Source: Bradyrhizobium sp. Gha
Lineage (GTDB): Bacteria; Pseudomonadota; Alphaproteobacteria; Rhizobiales; Xanthobacteraceae
Direction of reading: 5' to 3'
Assembly (NCBI RefSeq): GCF_900113735.1
Contig: NZ_FOQM01000008.1
Location: 1-64,000, forward strand
DNA: 64,000 nucleotides
In this document: piece by piece, positions 8,044-18,428 of the stretch
How positions within the stretch are numbered: the first letter of the stretch is position 1
Layout of the letters: the number at the start of each line of letters is the position of its first letter
The notes under the pieces: model-generated
What the model was told of the DNA's origin: nothing
The model's database searches: none
The model's input: the letters and a program-made list of their open reading frames with translations, nothing else
Translations under genes and position numbers: made by a program

Positions 8044-10329
8044 ATGGTGTATCGACGCCGCAGATCCACGCAGATGCAGGCCGCAACCGAATCGGTTGCC
8101 GTGGCCCCGACTGCGCCGGTGGCACGGCCAGCGAAGCCGCGCGCGCGGATGATGCGTCAGTATGACCTCGTCGAGCGCGTCCGGTCCTACAATCCGAACA
8201 CCAATGAAGACCTGCTGAACCGCGCCTATGTCTACGCCATGAAGGCGCACGGTTCGCAGACCCGCGCCTCCGGCGATCCGTATTTTTCGCACCCGCTCGA
8301 AGTGGCGGCGATTCTCACCGACCTGAAGCTCGACGATGCGACCATCGTCGCCGCCCTGCTGCACGACACCATCGAGGACACCGAGGCGACGCGTGCCGAG
8401 ATCGACCAGCTCTTTGGTCCCGAGATCGGCGCGCTGGTGGAAGGCCTGACCAAGCTGAAACGCTTGGAGTTGGTGTCACGCGAAGCCAAGCAGGCCGAGA
8501 ACCTGCGCAAATTGCTGCTGGCGATTGCCGACGATGTCCGCGTGCTCCTGGTCAAGCTGGCCGACCGCCTGCACAACATGCGCACGCTCGATTTCGTGCC
8601 CACGGAATCGCGGCGGCGCATTGCCGAGGAGACGCTCGACATCTATGCGCCGCTGGCCGGGCGCATGGGCATGCAGGAAATGCGCGAGGAGCTGGAGGAT
8701 TTGTCCTTTCGCACTCTCGATCCCGACGCCTATTCGGTGGTGATGCAGCGGCTCGACGCGCTCGCCGAGCGCAACCGCAATCTGATCGGCGAGATCGAGG
8801 ACCAGCTCTCCAACAATCTGCGCCACCGGGGTCTCGGCGCCCGGGTCTATGGCCGCCGCAAGAAGCCGTTCTCCATCTGGACCAAGATGGAGCGCAAGTC
8901 GGTGGGCTTCGAGCAATTGTCCGACATTTTCGGCTTCCGCGTCGTGGTCAACGACATCGAGGCCTGCTATCGCGCGCTCGGCATCGTCCACACCACCTGG
9001 CCGGTCGTGCCGGGACGGTTCAAGGATTACATTTCGACGCCGAAGCAGAACGACTATCGCTCGATCCACACCACGGTGATCGGTCCCGGCAACCAGCGCG
9101 TCGAGCTCCAGATTCGCACCGAGGCCATGGACCAGATCGCCGAGCGCGGCATCGCAGCGCACGTCTTCTACAAGGAGGGTGTGGGCTCGCCGACCGAATT
9201 CCTCAAGCGCGAATCGAACGCGTTCGCCTGGCTGCGCCACACCATCGGCATTCTCTCGGAGAGCGCCAACCCCGAGGAATTCCTCGAGCACACCAAGCTC
9301 GAGCTGTTCCACGACCAGGTGTTCTGCTTCACCCCGAAGGGCAAGCTCATCGCGCTGCCGCGCCATGCCAATGTGATCGACTTCGCCTATGCCGTGCATA
9401 CCGACGTCGGCAACAGCGCGGTGGGCTGCAAGATCAACGGCCAGTTCGCCCCGCTGTCCTCGGAGCTTCAGAATGGAGACGAGGTCGAGGTGCTGACCTC
9501 GGAAGCGCAGTCGGCGCCGCCCTCGGCCTGGGAAACGCTGGCGGTCACCGGCAAGGCGCGCGCCGCGATCCGGCGCGCAACGCGCACCGCGGTGCGCGAT
9601 CAATATGCCGGTCTTGGCCGGCGTATCGTCGAGCGCCTGTTCGAGCGCGCCAAGATCGAATACGCCGACGACAAGCTCAAGGGCGCGCTTCCGCGGCTTG
9701 CGCGCACATCGATCGAGGACGTCATGGCGGCCGTCGGCCGCGGCGAGATCAAGGCCTCCCACGTGGCGCGCGCGATGTATCCCGACTACAAGGAGGAGCG
9801 CGTCGCGCGCTACGGCATCAAGAAGGGGTTCGCCGCCAAGCTCAAGGAGAAGGTGCTCGAGCGGTCGCGTAGCCCGGTTGCGATCCCGATCGGCGGCAAC
9901 AACTCCGATCTGCCGGTGAAGTTCGCGCCGAACGGCGGCGCCGTGCCGGGCGACCGCATCGTCGGCATCGTCACGCCGGGTGAGGGGATCACGATCTATC
10001 CGATCCAGTCGCCGGCCTTGAAGGATTTCGAGGAGGAGCCGGAGCGCTGGCTCGACGTCCGCTGGGACATCGAGGACTCCGCGCCGCAGCGTTTCCCGGC
10101 GCGCATCAAGGTCGAGAACGTCAACGAGCCCGGCGCGCTGGCGCAGATCGCGACCGTGATCGCCGAGCATGACGGCAATATCGACAACATCAGCATGCAG
10201 CGCCGCTCACCCGACTTCACGGAGACGACGATTGATCTCGAAGTCTACGATCTCAAGCATCTGAGCGCGATCCTGGCGCAGCTTCGCGCAAAAGCGGTCG
10301 TCGCCAAGGTCGAACGTGTTAATGGATAG
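8044..10329 (+). CDS. rsh: Bifunctional (p)ppGpp synthetase/hydrolase, RelA/SpoT homologue
   Basis: Rsh makes and degrades the stringent-response alarmone (p)ppGpp. The 761-residue protein has an HD hydrolase domain with LLHDTIEDTEA (His107-Asp108), a synthetase domain (about residues 265-400, with GRFKDYISTPKQNDYRSIHT and VELQIRT), a TGS domain (about 430-500) and a C-terminal ACT domain (last ~75 residues). Both catalytic halves look intact, so it should be bifunctional. The ATG at 8044 has GTAGGACGG upstream; a start near residue 36 (MMRQYDLVERV) is a possible alternative. Confidence 0.96.
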   Translation: MVYRRRRSTQMQAATESVAVAPTAPVARPAKPRARMMRQYDLVERVRSYNPNTNEDLLNRAYVYAMKAHGSQTRASGDPYFSHPLEVAAILTDLKLDDATIVAALLHDTIEDTEATRAEIDQLFGPEIGALVEGLTKLKRLELVSREAKQAENLRKLLLAIADDVRVLLVKLADRLHNMRTLDFVPTESRRRIAEETLDIYAPLAGRMGMQEMREELEDLSFRTLDPDAYSVVMQRLDALAERNRNLIGEIEDQLSNNLRHRGLGARVYGRRKKPFSIWTKMERKSVGFEQLSDIFGFRVVVNDIEACYRALGIVHTTWPVVPGRFKDYISTPKQNDYRSIHTTVIGPGNQRVELQIRTEAMDQIAERGIAAHVFYKEGVGSPTEFLKRESNAFAWLRHTIGILSESANPEEFLEHTKLELFHDQVFCFTPKGKLIALPRHANVIDFAYAVHTDVGNSAVGCKINGQFAPLSSELQNGDEVEVLTSEAQSAPPSAWETLAVTGKARAAIRRATRTAVRDQYAGLGRRIVERLFERAKIEYADDKLKGALPRLARTSIEDVMAAVGRGEIKASHVARAMYPDYKEERVARYGIKKGFAAKLKEKVLERSRSPVAIPIGGNNSDLPVKFAPNGGAVPGDRIVGIVTPGEGITIYPIQSPALKDFEEEPERWLDVRWDIEDSAPQRFPARIKVENVNEPGALAQIATVIAEHDGNIDNISMQRRSPDFTETTIDLEVYDLKHLSAILAQLRAKAVVAKVERVNG

Positions 10330-10374
10330 GCGCCCGTTGCGTTTGCCTGTTTCTCCGATCTCGCGAGTCCTGAA

Positions 10375-11127
10375 ATGCCTGCATCCCCGCTCCGCCTCGG
10401 CGTCAATATCGACCACGTCGCGACCGTCCGTAACGCACGCGGCGGCCGCCATCCCGACCCCGTCCGTGCTGCGCTGCTTGCGATCGAGGCCGGCGCCGAC
10501 GGCATCACCGCGCATTTGCGCGAGGACCGCCGGCACATTCGTGACGAGGACATGGCGCGGCTGAAGGCCGAGATTTCCAAGCCGCTGAATTTCGAGATGG
10601 CGGCCACGGATGACATGATGAGCATCTCGCTCGCGACCAAACCGCATGCGGTGTGCCTGGTGCCGGAACGGCGCCAGGAGGTGACGACCGAGGGTGGGCT
10701 CGACGTCGTCGGCCAGCGCAATGCGCTCGCGCCCTATATCGCGCGGCTCACCGATGCCGGCATCCGCGTCTCGCTGTTCATCGCGGCGGACCCCGCGCAG
10801 ATCGCGATGGCCGCGCAGTTGCGCGCGCCCGTGATCGAGATCCATACCGGCGCCTGGTGTGACGCCGTGGTCGACGGCCGTGCCGACAAGGCCGAAGCCG
10901 AGTGGCAGCGGATCGTGGCGGGCGCCAAGGTCGCGAAGGATGCGGGATTGGAGGTCCACGCCGGTCACGGGCTCGACTACGCCACGGCGGAGAAGATCGC
11001 CGTGCTGCCTGAGATCAAGGAACTCAACATCGGCTACTACATGATCGGCGAAGCCCTGTTCGTCGGGCTTGCCGAGACGGTGCGCAAAATGCGCGCAGCG
11101 ATGGATCGCGGCCGGAGCCGGGCATGA
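10375..11127 (+). CDS. pdxJ: Pyridoxine 5'-phosphate synthase
   Basis: PdxJ condenses 1-deoxyxylulose 5-phosphate with 3-amino-2-oxopropyl phosphate to form pyridoxine 5'-phosphate, the DXP-dependent vitamin B6 route. The 250-residue TIM-barrel shows the family opening [35 protein letters not shown] and the C-terminal VHAGHGLDY and [13 protein letters not shown] motifs. It starts 45 bases after rsh, and its TGA overlaps the acpS ATG, the classic pdxJ-acpS pair. Confidence 0.97.
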   Translation: MPASPLRLGVNIDHVATVRNARGGRHPDPVRAALLAIEAGADGITAHLREDRRHIRDEDMARLKAEISKPLNFEMAATDDMMSISLATKPHAVCLVPERRQEVTTEGGLDVVGQRNALAPYIARLTDAGIRVSLFIAADPAQIAMAAQLRAPVIEIHTGAWCDAVVDGRADKAEAEWQRIVAGAKVAKDAGLEVHAGHGLDYATAEKIAVLPEIKELNIGYYMIGEALFVGLAETVRKMRAAMDRGRSRA

Positions 11128-11543
11128 TCATCGGCATCGGCTCCGACCTGATCGATATCACTCGGGTGGCAAAGGTGATCGAGCGTCACGGCGAGCGTTT
11201 CCTCGACCGCATCTTCACGGCGGCCGAGCGGGCCAAGGCGGAGCGGCGGGCCAAGAACGAGAAGATGGTGGTGGCGACCTATGCCAAGCGCTTTGCCGCC
11301 AAGGAGGCTTGCTCCAAGGCGCTCGGCACCGGCATCCGGCAGGGCGTCTGGTGGCGCGACATGGGGGTGGTCAATCTGCCGGGGGGACGGCCTTCCATGC
11401 GGCTGACCGGGGGGGCGCTGGCCAGGCTCCAGGCCCTGACGCCTGATGGCTTCGAGGCTCAGATCGATCTGTCGATCACCGATGATTGGCCGTTGGCGCA
11501 GGCCTTCGTGATCATTTCCGCCGTCCCGCTGGCGAAGCCCTGA
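11124..11543 (+). CDS. acpS: Holo-[acyl-carrier-protein] synthase
   Basis: AcpS transfers 4'-phosphopantetheine from CoA to the serine of acyl carrier protein. The 139-residue protein has [14 protein letters not shown] with the Mg-binding Asp (residue 8) and [16 protein letters not shown] with the second metal ligand Glu. The start overlaps the pdxJ stop (ATGA), which suggests translational coupling. A 248-bp gap without a recognisable gene follows before lepB. Confidence 0.97.
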   Translation: MIIGIGSDLIDITRVAKVIERHGERFLDRIFTAAERAKAERRAKNEKMVVATYAKRFAAKEACSKALGTGIRQGVWWRDMGVVNLPGGRPSMRLTGGALARLQALTPDGFEAQIDLSITDDWPLAQAFVIISAVPLAKP

Positions 11544-11791
11544 GGGGTTGTCGTCAATTTATAATTCTTATTAAATTTCAACGCCTTATTTGTTTTTGAT
11601 GCGATCCTTGATTGCGTGGCCTCCGACAACCGTCTAAAAGTCCGCCAATGCAAATCACGCTGGGCGAATTCGGCTTTACGCCAGAATTGGCCCTCATTAT
11701 CAGAATCAGGACAATCTCCCTGGGCCGCGAACCGGTGGGCCGTTCGCGGGAGGAGGGCGTTCTGTGATCGCCGGCCGGAATTGAGAGAGCA

Positions 11792-12556
11792 ATGAGCGTG
11801 ACGTCAGGAACGAAAACTGAGAGCGGCGTCGGCGAAACGATCCGGGTCGTGATCCACGCGCTCCTGATCGCGCTGGTGATCCGCACCTTCCTATTCCAGC
11901 CGTTCAACATCCCGTCCGGGTCGATGAAGGCGACGCTGCTCGTCGGCGACTATCTGTTCGTGTCGAAATATTCCTACGGCTACAGCCACTACTCGATCCC
12001 GTTCTCGCCGCCACTGTTCTCGGGACGGATCTGGGGCTCGGATCCGAAGCGCGGTGACATCGTCGTGTTCCGGCTGCCCAAGGACGACACCACCGACTAC
12101 ATCAAGCGCGTGATCGGCCTTCCCGGCGACCGCATCCAGATGAAGGACGGTCTGCTCTACATCAACGACACCCCGGTCGAACGCCAGCGCATGAGCGAAT
12201 TCGTCGGCGAGGACCCGTGCGGCTCCGAGGGCGGCGGCATCTCGCGCGTGAAGCGCTGGAAGGAAACATTGCCGAACGGGGTCTCCTACGAGACGCTCGA
12301 TTGCGCCGACAACGGCTACATGGACAACACCAACGTCTACACCGTGCCACCAGGCCATTTCTTCATGATGGGCGACAACCGCGACAATTCCACCGACAGC
12401 CGCTTCCTCGGTCAGGTCGGCTACGTGCCCGCGGAAAACCTGATCGGCCGCGCGCAGATGATCTTCTTCTCCATCGGCGAGGGCGAGCAGGCCTGGATGT
12501 TCTGGCGCTGGCCATGGTCGGTGCGCTGGAACCGGTTCTTCAAAATCGTCCGATGA
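11792..12556 (+). CDS. lepB: Signal peptidase I
   Basis: LepB cleaves signal peptides from exported proteins at the inner membrane. The 254-residue protein has one N-terminal transmembrane helix (about residues 18-34) and then the catalytic Ser44 in PSGSM and Lys105 in YIKRVIGLPGD, followed by the GDNRDNSTDSR box. Its stop overlaps the rnc start (ATGA), and lepB-rnc-era is a conserved operon. Confidence 0.97.
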   Translation: MSVTSGTKTESGVGETIRVVIHALLIALVIRTFLFQPFNIPSGSMKATLLVGDYLFVSKYSYGYSHYSIPFSPPLFSGRIWGSDPKRGDIVVFRLPKDDTTDYIKRVIGLPGDRIQMKDGLLYINDTPVERQRMSEFVGEDPCGSEGGGISRVKRWKETLPNGVSYETLDCADNGYMDNTNVYTVPPGHFFMMGDNRDNSTDSRFLGQVGYVPAENLIGRAQMIFFSIGEGEQAWMFWRWPWSVRWNRFFKIVR

Positions 12557-13443
12557 AAGACGAAGCCAAGGACATCGCGACCCAATCGATCGACGCGCAA
12601 GCCGCTCCCGAGGGCGAAGCTGCAACCAAGACGCTTGCGAGCAGGGCTCCTGAAACCAGGGCTCCCGAAGCCAAAGCTGCTGAAACGAAGGCTCCTGCCA
12701 AGAAAAAGCGGACGCGCAGCAGCAAGGCCAAGGCGAAGGCGGCGGCCGACGCCAACGCGGCACTCGAGGCGCGCATCGGCCACAGCTTCACGGACCCGAA
12801 CCTGCTGATGCAGGCGATCACGCACGTCTCGGCGCTGAAGTCGGGTCGCAAGCGCGGCGACAGCTATCAGCGGCTGGAATTCCTCGGCGATCACGTGCTC
12901 GGGCTCGTCGTCTCCGACATGCTCTACCATGCCTTCCCCAACGCCGATGAGGGCGAGTTGTCCAAGCGGCTTGCCGAGCTCGTGCGTAAGGAAAGCTGCG
13001 CCGACGTCGCCAAGTCGCTCGGTCTGCTCGACGACATCAAGCTCGGCTCGGTCGGCTCCAGCGCCGATGCCCGCCTGCGCAAATCCATCCTGGGCGACAT
13101 CTGCGAAGCCGTGATCGGCGCGATCTTCCTCGACGGCGGTCATGCTGCGGCGGACGAGTTCGTCAAGCGCAACTGGACCGAGCGCATGCACAAGCCGCGG
13201 CGGCCCTTACGCGATCCCAAGACCGTGCTCCAGGAATGGGCGCAGGGGAAGGGATTGCCGACGCCCGTCTATCGCGAGGTCGAGCGCACCGGCCCGCATC
13301 ACGATCCGCAATTCCGGGTCGCGGTGGAACTGCCGGGGCTCGCGCCGGCCGAAGGGATTGGCGGCAGCAAGCGGGCGGCGGAGAAGGTGGCGGCATCAGT
13401 GATGATTGAACGTGAAGGTGTTGGCGGCGGCAATGACGGCTGA
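12553..13443 (+). CDS. rnc: Ribonuclease III with N-terminal Ala/Lys extension
   Basis: RNase III cuts double-stranded RNA in rRNA maturation and regulatory decay. The signature RLEFLGDHVL (residues 107-116) and a later DICEAVIGAIFLDGG segment give the catalytic acidic residues; a dsRNA-binding domain fills the C-terminus. At 296 residues it is about 70 longer than E. coli RNase III because of an Ala/Lys/Pro/Glu-rich N-terminal stretch (about 1-70). The ATG at 12553 overlaps the lepB stop, which supports this long form, although a downstream start cannot be excluded. It overlaps era by 11 bases. Confidence 0.95.
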   Translation: MKDEAKDIATQSIDAQAAPEGEAATKTLASRAPETRAPEAKAAETKAPAKKKRTRSSKAKAKAAADANAALEARIGHSFTDPNLLMQAITHVSALKSGRKRGDSYQRLEFLGDHVLGLVVSDMLYHAFPNADEGELSKRLAELVRKESCADVAKSLGLLDDIKLGSVGSSADARLRKSILGDICEAVIGAIFLDGGHAAADEFVKRNWTERMHKPRRPLRDPKTVLQEWAQGKGLPTPVYREVERTGPHHDPQFRVAVELPGLAPAEGIGGSKRAAEKVAASVMIEREGVGGGNDG

Positions 13444-14359
13444 AACAAGCGGCGAGGTGCCCCCTGCTACACGCTGCGGTTTTGTCGCGCTGATCGGCGC
13501 GCCGAATGTCGGCAAGTCCACGCTGGTCAATGCGCTGGTCGGGGCCAAGGTCACCATCGTCTCGCGCAAGGTGCAGACCACGCGCGCGCTGATCCGCGGC
13601 ATCGTGATCGAGAACAACGCCCAGATCATTCTGGTCGACACCCCCGGCATCTTCCTGCCCAAGCGCCGGCTCGACCGGGCAATGGTCTCGACCGCCTGGA
13701 GCGGGGCGCATGATGCCGATCTCGTCTGCGTGTTGCTGGACGCCAAGACCGGGATCGACGAAGAGGCCGAGGCGATCCTCAGCAAGGCCGCGAGCGTCAA
13801 TCACGACAAGATCCTGGTCATCAACAAGGTCGACCTGGTCCAGCGCGAGAAGCTGCTGGCGCTGGCACAGGCCGCCAACGAGCGTATGAAGTTCGCGAGA
13901 ACCTTCATGATCGCCGCGATTTCTGGCGACGGTGTCGACGATATCCGCACGACGCTTGCCGAGATGGTGCCGGCGGGGCCATACCTCTATCCCGAGGACC
14001 AGATGTCGGATGCGCCGATGCGGCAGCTGGCGGCCGAAATCACGCGCGAAAAGATCTATCAGAAGCTGCACCAGGAATTGCCCTACCAGTCCACGGTCGA
14101 GACCGACAAGTGGGAGGAGCGCAAGGACAAGTCGGTGCGGATCGAGCAGACGATTTTCGTGGAGCGGGAAAGTCAGCGCAAGATCGTGCTCGGCAAGGGC
14201 GGCGCCACCATCAAGTCGATCGGTGCGGACTCGCGGAAGGAGCTGATGCAGATCCTTGACGTGCCGGTGCATCTGTTCCTGTTCGTGAAGGTGCGCGAGA
14301 ACTGGGGTGACGATCCCGATCGCTACCGCGAGATGGGCCTGGAATTTCCCAGGGAATAG
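13433..14359 (+). CDS. era: GTPase Era
   Basis: Era is an essential GTPase that binds 16S rRNA during 30S subunit maturation. The 308-residue protein has the G1 loop GAPNVGKST (residues 22-30), G3 DTPGI, G4 NKVD and a C-terminal KH domain with LGKGGATIKSIGADSR. The ATG at 13433 lies inside the end of rnc (11-bp overlap) and is preferred to a TTG at 13406. It is the third gene of the lepB-rnc-era unit. Confidence 0.97.
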   Translation: MTAETSGEVPPATRCGFVALIGAPNVGKSTLVNALVGAKVTIVSRKVQTTRALIRGIVIENNAQIILVDTPGIFLPKRRLDRAMVSTAWSGAHDADLVCVLLDAKTGIDEEAEAILSKAASVNHDKILVINKVDLVQREKLLALAQAANERMKFARTFMIAAISGDGVDDIRTTLAEMVPAGPYLYPEDQMSDAPMRQLAAEITREKIYQKLHQELPYQSTVETDKWEERKDKSVRIEQTIFVERESQRKIVLGKGGATIKSIGADSRKELMQILDVPVHLFLFVKVRENWGDDPDRYREMGLEFPRE

Positions 14360-14380
14360 CCAAGAAAAGATCAGTCGCCG

Positions 14381-14761
14381 ATGATGGTGCCCCGCAACGT
14401 CCAGCGTTTCGAAGCGCTGCTCTATGCCTCGCTGATGCTGGATGCGCTCTCGGTGGCGGTGCAGGACCGCACGCCCAGCATCGAGATGACCGAGCAGATG
14501 ATCATGACGGCGACGCTGCTCGTCGGCGGGATGATCCTGCTGCTGGTCTATTTGGTCTGGCTGGCTGCGCATTGGCGCAAGAATTGGCCGCGCTGGGTGC
14601 TGGCGGCGGCACTCGTGCTGTCCGTGATCTCGCTCGCGCAAATCCTAGGCGAGCGGGGCCTCGAGCTCGACAGCGCGATCGAGACCGTCTCCTGCGTGCT
14701 GACGACGTTCGGGCTGTATTTCTCCTTCACCGGCGATGCACAGGGCTGGTTCAACGCGTAA
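14381..14761 (+). CDS. Small membrane protein, function unknown
   Basis: This 126-residue protein has three probable membrane helices (about residues 40-62, 71-88, 98-118) after a 38-residue soluble start. I do not recognise a characterised family. It begins 21 bases after era in the same direction and precedes recO, so it is likely carried on the same transcript. Two adjacent Met codons (14381 and 14384) leave the start ambiguous by one residue. Confidence 0.75.
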   Translation: MMVPRNVQRFEALLYASLMLDALSVAVQDRTPSIEMTEQMIMTATLLVGGMILLLVYLVWLAAHWRKNWPRWVLAAALVLSVISLAQILGERGLELDSAIETVSCVLTTFGLYFSFTGDAQGWFNA

Positions 14762-14776
14762 GGTTTCACGCGGTGC

Positions 14777-14863
14777 CGTAGGGTGGATTAGCGAAGCGTA
14801 ATCCGCCAACTCGAATTGCGCGCGAAACTTGGCGGATTACGCCTTCGGCTAATCCGCCCTACG
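14777..14863. repeat. Intergenic palindromic repeat, type B
   Basis: A long imperfect inverted repeat has its left arm at about 14777-14809 and its right arm at 14829-14863. The outer bases are CGTAGGG and CCCTACG, with GGATTAGC and GCTAATCC inside. It lies between the small membrane gene and recO. It could form a large hairpin in RNA and belongs to a dispersed element class. Confidence 0.8.
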
Positions 14864-14895
14864 ATTTCAGGCTGGAATCCGCTAGACTTCACTCC

Positions 14896-15648
14896 ATGGA
14901 ATGGACCGACGAAGGCATCGTGCTGGGCGTGCGGCGGCATGGCGAGAGCAGCGCCATTGTCGAGCTCTTGACGCGCCAGCATGGTCGGCATCTCGGTCTG
15001 GTGCGCGGCGGTGCCAGCTCTCGGCTGCGGCCTCTCCTGCAGCCCGGCAATAGCGTCAGCGCAGTGTGGCGGGCGCGGCTCGACGAGCATCTCGGCACCT
15101 ATGCGATCGAGGGATTGAAGCTGCGTGCAGCGACGCTGCTGGGATCGTCCCACGGCGTTTATGGCGTCACCCATCTGGCTTCGATTGCGCGGCTGCTCCC
15201 CGAGCGCGATCCGCACCAGGACATCTTTGCCCTGCTGGAGCATTCGCTCGACGATTTCGACGATATCGGCAGCGCAGCCGTTCACCTGATCCATTTCGAG
15301 CTGGCCATGCTCTCCGAGCTCGGCTTCGGGCTCGCACTCGAGAATTGCGCGGTGACCGGGGAGACCACCGATTTGATCTATGTCTCGCCAAAATCCGGCG
15401 GCGCGGTGTCGCGCGGCGCGGGCGAGCCGTGGCGCGACCGGCTGCTGCGGCTGCCGCCGTTCCTGCGCCACGGCGAGGTGCACAACGATCTCACCGACGA
15501 GGATCTCCAGGATGGATTTCGGCTGACCGGCCTGTTTCTGCTACGCCATGTGCTGGAGCCGCGCGGGCAGACCCATTCCGATGCGCGGGCCGGTTTCATT
15601 AACGCGTTGACGCGGCAGCAGGCCAAGGCAGCGTGGCCCGCGCCATGA
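14896..15648 (+). CDS. recO: DNA repair protein RecO
   Basis: RecO works with RecR to load RecA on SSB-coated DNA and to anneal strands in the RecF pathway. The 250-residue protein opens [26 protein letters not shown], the OB-fold start of RecO, and has the [17 protein letters not shown] motif. The era-recO order is conserved. No Cys4 zinc motif is evident in the C-terminal part. Confidence 0.95.
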   Translation: MEWTDEGIVLGVRRHGESSAIVELLTRQHGRHLGLVRGGASSRLRPLLQPGNSVSAVWRARLDEHLGTYAIEGLKLRAATLLGSSHGVYGVTHLASIARLLPERDPHQDIFALLEHSLDDFDDIGSAAVHLIHFELAMLSELGFGLALENCAVTGETTDLIYVSPKSGGAVSRGAGEPWRDRLLRLPPFLRHGEVHNDLTDEDLQDGFRLTGLFLLRHVLEPRGQTHSDARAGFINALTRQQAKAAWPAP

Positions 15649-15744
15649 ACTGTTCTGCTGCATCGCTCGAATCTCGGGTTCCTTAGGGAACCAAATGGCC
15701 CTGTCTGCGTTTGTGGGGCTGGTTCCACAACGGGGACAGCCCAA

Positions 15745-16023
15745 ATGTTGATCAGGGGGGTCGCGCTGACCGCGCTGCTGCTTGCCTTTGCGCCTGATGC
15801 AATGGCCGGGGAGCCGCAATCCGGCGTGTTTCGCCGGGCATCCTGCACTTTGGTCCGGTACTATGTGGCGAAATATTCGGCTGCCGCGGCAGAGGCATGG
15901 GCGAGGTCCAAGGGTGCCACGGATGCCGAAATCGAGGCGGCTCGCCATTGCCTGGCCAACACGCCGGTTACGGCTCAAGCCAAGGTCCAGCCGACCGTGA
16001 CCGCCGGTTGGGCCGGGCAGTAG
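15745..16023 (+). CDS. Small secreted protein, unknown function
   Basis: This 92-residue protein has a signal peptide (MLIRGVALTALLLAF...AMA, about residues 1-21) and a mature part with two cysteines, probably one disulfide. No family was recognised. It sits alone between recO and parC in the same direction. The helical, Ala-rich middle and the signal peptide argue for a real periplasmic protein. Confidence 0.7.
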   Translation: MLIRGVALTALLLAFAPDAMAGEPQSGVFRRASCTLVRYYVAKYSAAAAEAWARSKGATDAEIEAARHCLANTPVTAQAKVQPTVTAGWAGQ

Positions 16024-16083
16024 AAACTCACAGGGAATCAATCGATCCTTGCCCGATTCGCTTCCACGGTTTAACCGGGCGGC

Positions 16084-18342
16084 ATGGGAAAACGAATCGT
16101 TCCGCCGGAAGAACCGGCCGAAATTCACGAGGTGCCGCTGCGTGACGCGCTGGAAGAGCGCTATCTCGCTTATGCGCTCTCCACCATCATGCACCGCGCG
16201 CTGCCCGACGCGCGCGACGGCCTGAAGCCGGTCCACCGGCGCATCCTCTATGGCATGCGCCTGCTCAGGCTTGACCCCGGCACCGCTTTCAAAAAATCCG
16301 CCAAGATCGTCGGCGACGTGATGGGCTCGTTCCATCCGCACGGCGACCAGGCGATCTACGACGCCATGGTGCGCCTCGCGCAGGATTTCTCTTCGCGCTA
16401 TCCGCTGGTCGACGGCCAGGGCAATTTCGGCAACATCGACGGCGATAATCCCGCCGCCTACCGATACACAGAAGCCCGCATGACCGACGTCGCGCGGCTT
16501 CTGCTCGAGGGCATCGACGAGGACGGCGTCGAGTTTCGCGCCAACTACGACGGCCAATCGAAAGAGCCGGTCGTGCTGCCCGGCGGCTTCCCGAACCTGC
16601 TCGCCAACGGCGCACAAGGCATCGCGGTCGGCATGGCAACCTCGATCCCGCCGCACAACGCCGCGGAGCTCTGCGACGCCGCGCTGCATCTGATCGAGAA
16701 GCCCGACGCCAAGTCCAAGGCGCTGATGAAATGGGTCAAGGGACCCGATTTTCCGACCGGCGGCATCTGCGTCGATTCCAAGCAGGCCATTGCTGAAGCC
16801 TACACGACCGGCCGCGGCTCGTTCCGCGTTCGCGCGAGGTGGCAGCAGGAGGAGGGTGCCCGTGGCACCTGGGTCGTGGTGGTCACCGAGATTCCTTTCC
16901 TGGTGCAGAAGTCGCGGCTGATCGAGAAGATCGCTGAGCTGCTCGATCAGAAGAAGCTGCCGCTGGTCGGCGACATCAGGGACGAGTCGGCCGAGGACGT
17001 CCGCATCGTGATCGAGCCGAAGTCGAAGAACGTCGATCCGGCGCTGATGATGGAATCGCTGTTCCGGCTGACCGAGCTCGAGAACAAGATTCCGCTGAAC
17101 CTCAACGTGCTGATCAAGGGCCGTATCCCCAAGGTCGTCGGGCTCGCGGAATGCCTGCGCGAATGGCTCGACCATTTGCGCGACGTGCTCCTCCGCCGCT
17201 CCAACTTCCGCAAAGGCCAGATCGAACATCGCCTCGAGGTCCTTGGCGGTCACCTGGTCGCCTATCTGAACCTCGACAAGGTGATCAAGATCATCCGCAC
17301 AGAGGACGAGCCTAAGCCGGCCTTGATCAAGGCGTTCAAGCTCACCGAAATCCAGGCGGAAGCCATCCTCAACATGCGTCTGCGCAATCTACGCAGGCTC
17401 GAGGAAATGGAGATCCGCAACGAGGACAGGGATCTCCGCAAGGAGCTCAAAGGCATCGAAACCCTTCTCGCGTCCGAAGCCGAGCAGTGGAAGAAGGTCG
17501 GCGAGCAGGTCGGCAAGGTCCGCGACATGTTCGGACCGAAGACGCCGCTCGGCAAGCGCCGCACCACCTTTGCCGATGCGCCTGAGCACGATCTCGCCGC
17601 GATCGAGGAAGCCCTCGTCGAGCGCGAGCCGGTGACGGTCGTCGTCTCCGACAAGGGCTGGATCCGCACCATGAAGGGGCATGTCGAGGACCTCTCGGGC
17701 CTCGCCTTCAAGCAGGACGACAAGCTCGGCTTCGCCTTCTTCGCCGAGACGACCTCGAAGCTGCTGCTGTTCGCGACCAACGGCAAGTTCTACTCGCTCG
17801 ATGTCGCCAAGCTGCCCGGTGGCCGCGGTCACGGCGAACCGATCCGCCTGTTCATCGACCTCGAGCAGGAGGCGGCTCCCGTTGCGCTGTTCGTCAACAA
17901 GGGCGGTCGCAAATTCCTGGTGGCGAGCCACGAAGGTCAGGGCTTTGTCGTCAACGAGGACGACTGCGTCGGCACCACCAAGAAGGGCAAGCAGGTTCTC
18001 AACGTCGACATGCCGAACGAGGCGCGCGCCGTCACCGAGGTGATCGGCGACACGGTCGCGGTCATCGGCGAGAACCGCAAGATGCTGATCTTCCCGCTCG
18101 ACCAGGTGCCGGAGATGGCGCGTGGCCGCGGCGTTCGCCTGCAGAAGTACAAGGACGGCGGACTGTCCGACGTCGCTGTCTTCGAGGCCAAGGCAGGCCT
18201 GACCTGGAAGGACTCGGCGGGGCGCGAATTCTCCGCGACCATGAAGGAGCTGGCGGAGTGGCAAGGCACCCGTGCCGACGCAGGCCGCCTTCCACCGAAG
18301 GGTTTCCCGAAGTCGAACAAGTTCGGCAAGGTGATCGGGTAG
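16084..18342 (+). CDS. parC: DNA topoisomerase IV subunit A
   Basis: ParC is the DNA-breaking subunit of topoisomerase IV, which decatenates daughter chromosomes. The 752-residue protein has the winged-helix region with HPHGD (residues 84-88), the catalytic tyrosine Tyr128 in [10 protein letters not shown], the GyrI-like tower and coiled coil, and C-terminal beta-pinwheel blades. The position matching E. coli Ser80, the main quinolone contact, is Gln89, and the Glu84 position is Asp93. parE is not in the window. Confidence 0.95.
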   Translation: MGKRIVPPEEPAEIHEVPLRDALEERYLAYALSTIMHRALPDARDGLKPVHRRILYGMRLLRLDPGTAFKKSAKIVGDVMGSFHPHGDQAIYDAMVRLAQDFSSRYPLVDGQGNFGNIDGDNPAAYRYTEARMTDVARLLLEGIDEDGVEFRANYDGQSKEPVVLPGGFPNLLANGAQGIAVGMATSIPPHNAAELCDAALHLIEKPDAKSKALMKWVKGPDFPTGGICVDSKQAIAEAYTTGRGSFRVRARWQQEEGARGTWVVVVTEIPFLVQKSRLIEKIAELLDQKKLPLVGDIRDESAEDVRIVIEPKSKNVDPALMMESLFRLTELENKIPLNLNVLIKGRIPKVVGLAECLREWLDHLRDVLLRRSNFRKGQIEHRLEVLGGHLVAYLNLDKVIKIIRTEDEPKPALIKAFKLTEIQAEAILNMRLRNLRRLEEMEIRNEDRDLRKELKGIETLLASEAEQWKKVGEQVGKVRDMFGPKTPLGKRRTTFADAPEHDLAAIEEALVEREPVTVVVSDKGWIRTMKGHVEDLSGLAFKQDDKLGFAFFAETTSKLLLFATNGKFYSLDVAKLPGGRGHGEPIRLFIDLEQEAAPVALFVNKGGRKFLVASHEGQGFVVNEDDCVGTTKKGKQVLNVDMPNEARAVTEVIGDTVAVIGENRKMLIFPLDQVPEMARGRGVRLQKYKDGGLSDVAVFEAKAGLTWKDSAGREFSATMKELAEWQGTRADAGRLPPKGFPKSNKFGKVIG

Positions 18343-18350
18343 GCTAGTCT

Positions 18351-18400
18351 TGTGTCCCCGACGCGCTGCAGCGCTCTTGCGTTGCTGAGCCGGGGCACAG
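18351..18400. repeat. Intergenic palindromic repeat, type C
   Basis: The arms TGTGTCCCCG (18351-18360) and CGGGGCACA (18391-18399) nearly match as inverted repeats and bracket a GC-rich centre ending GCTGAGC. A related element with GGGCCC arms is at 34629-34682. It lies just after parC. Confidence 0.55.
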
Positions 18401-18428
18401 GTGAATGTGTGGCGCACACCTGTTTCAG

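Noticed and set aside
8476..10170. 564-residue minus-strand frame across rsh
   Set aside because: Antisense to the clear RelA/SpoT gene and without recognisable protein features.
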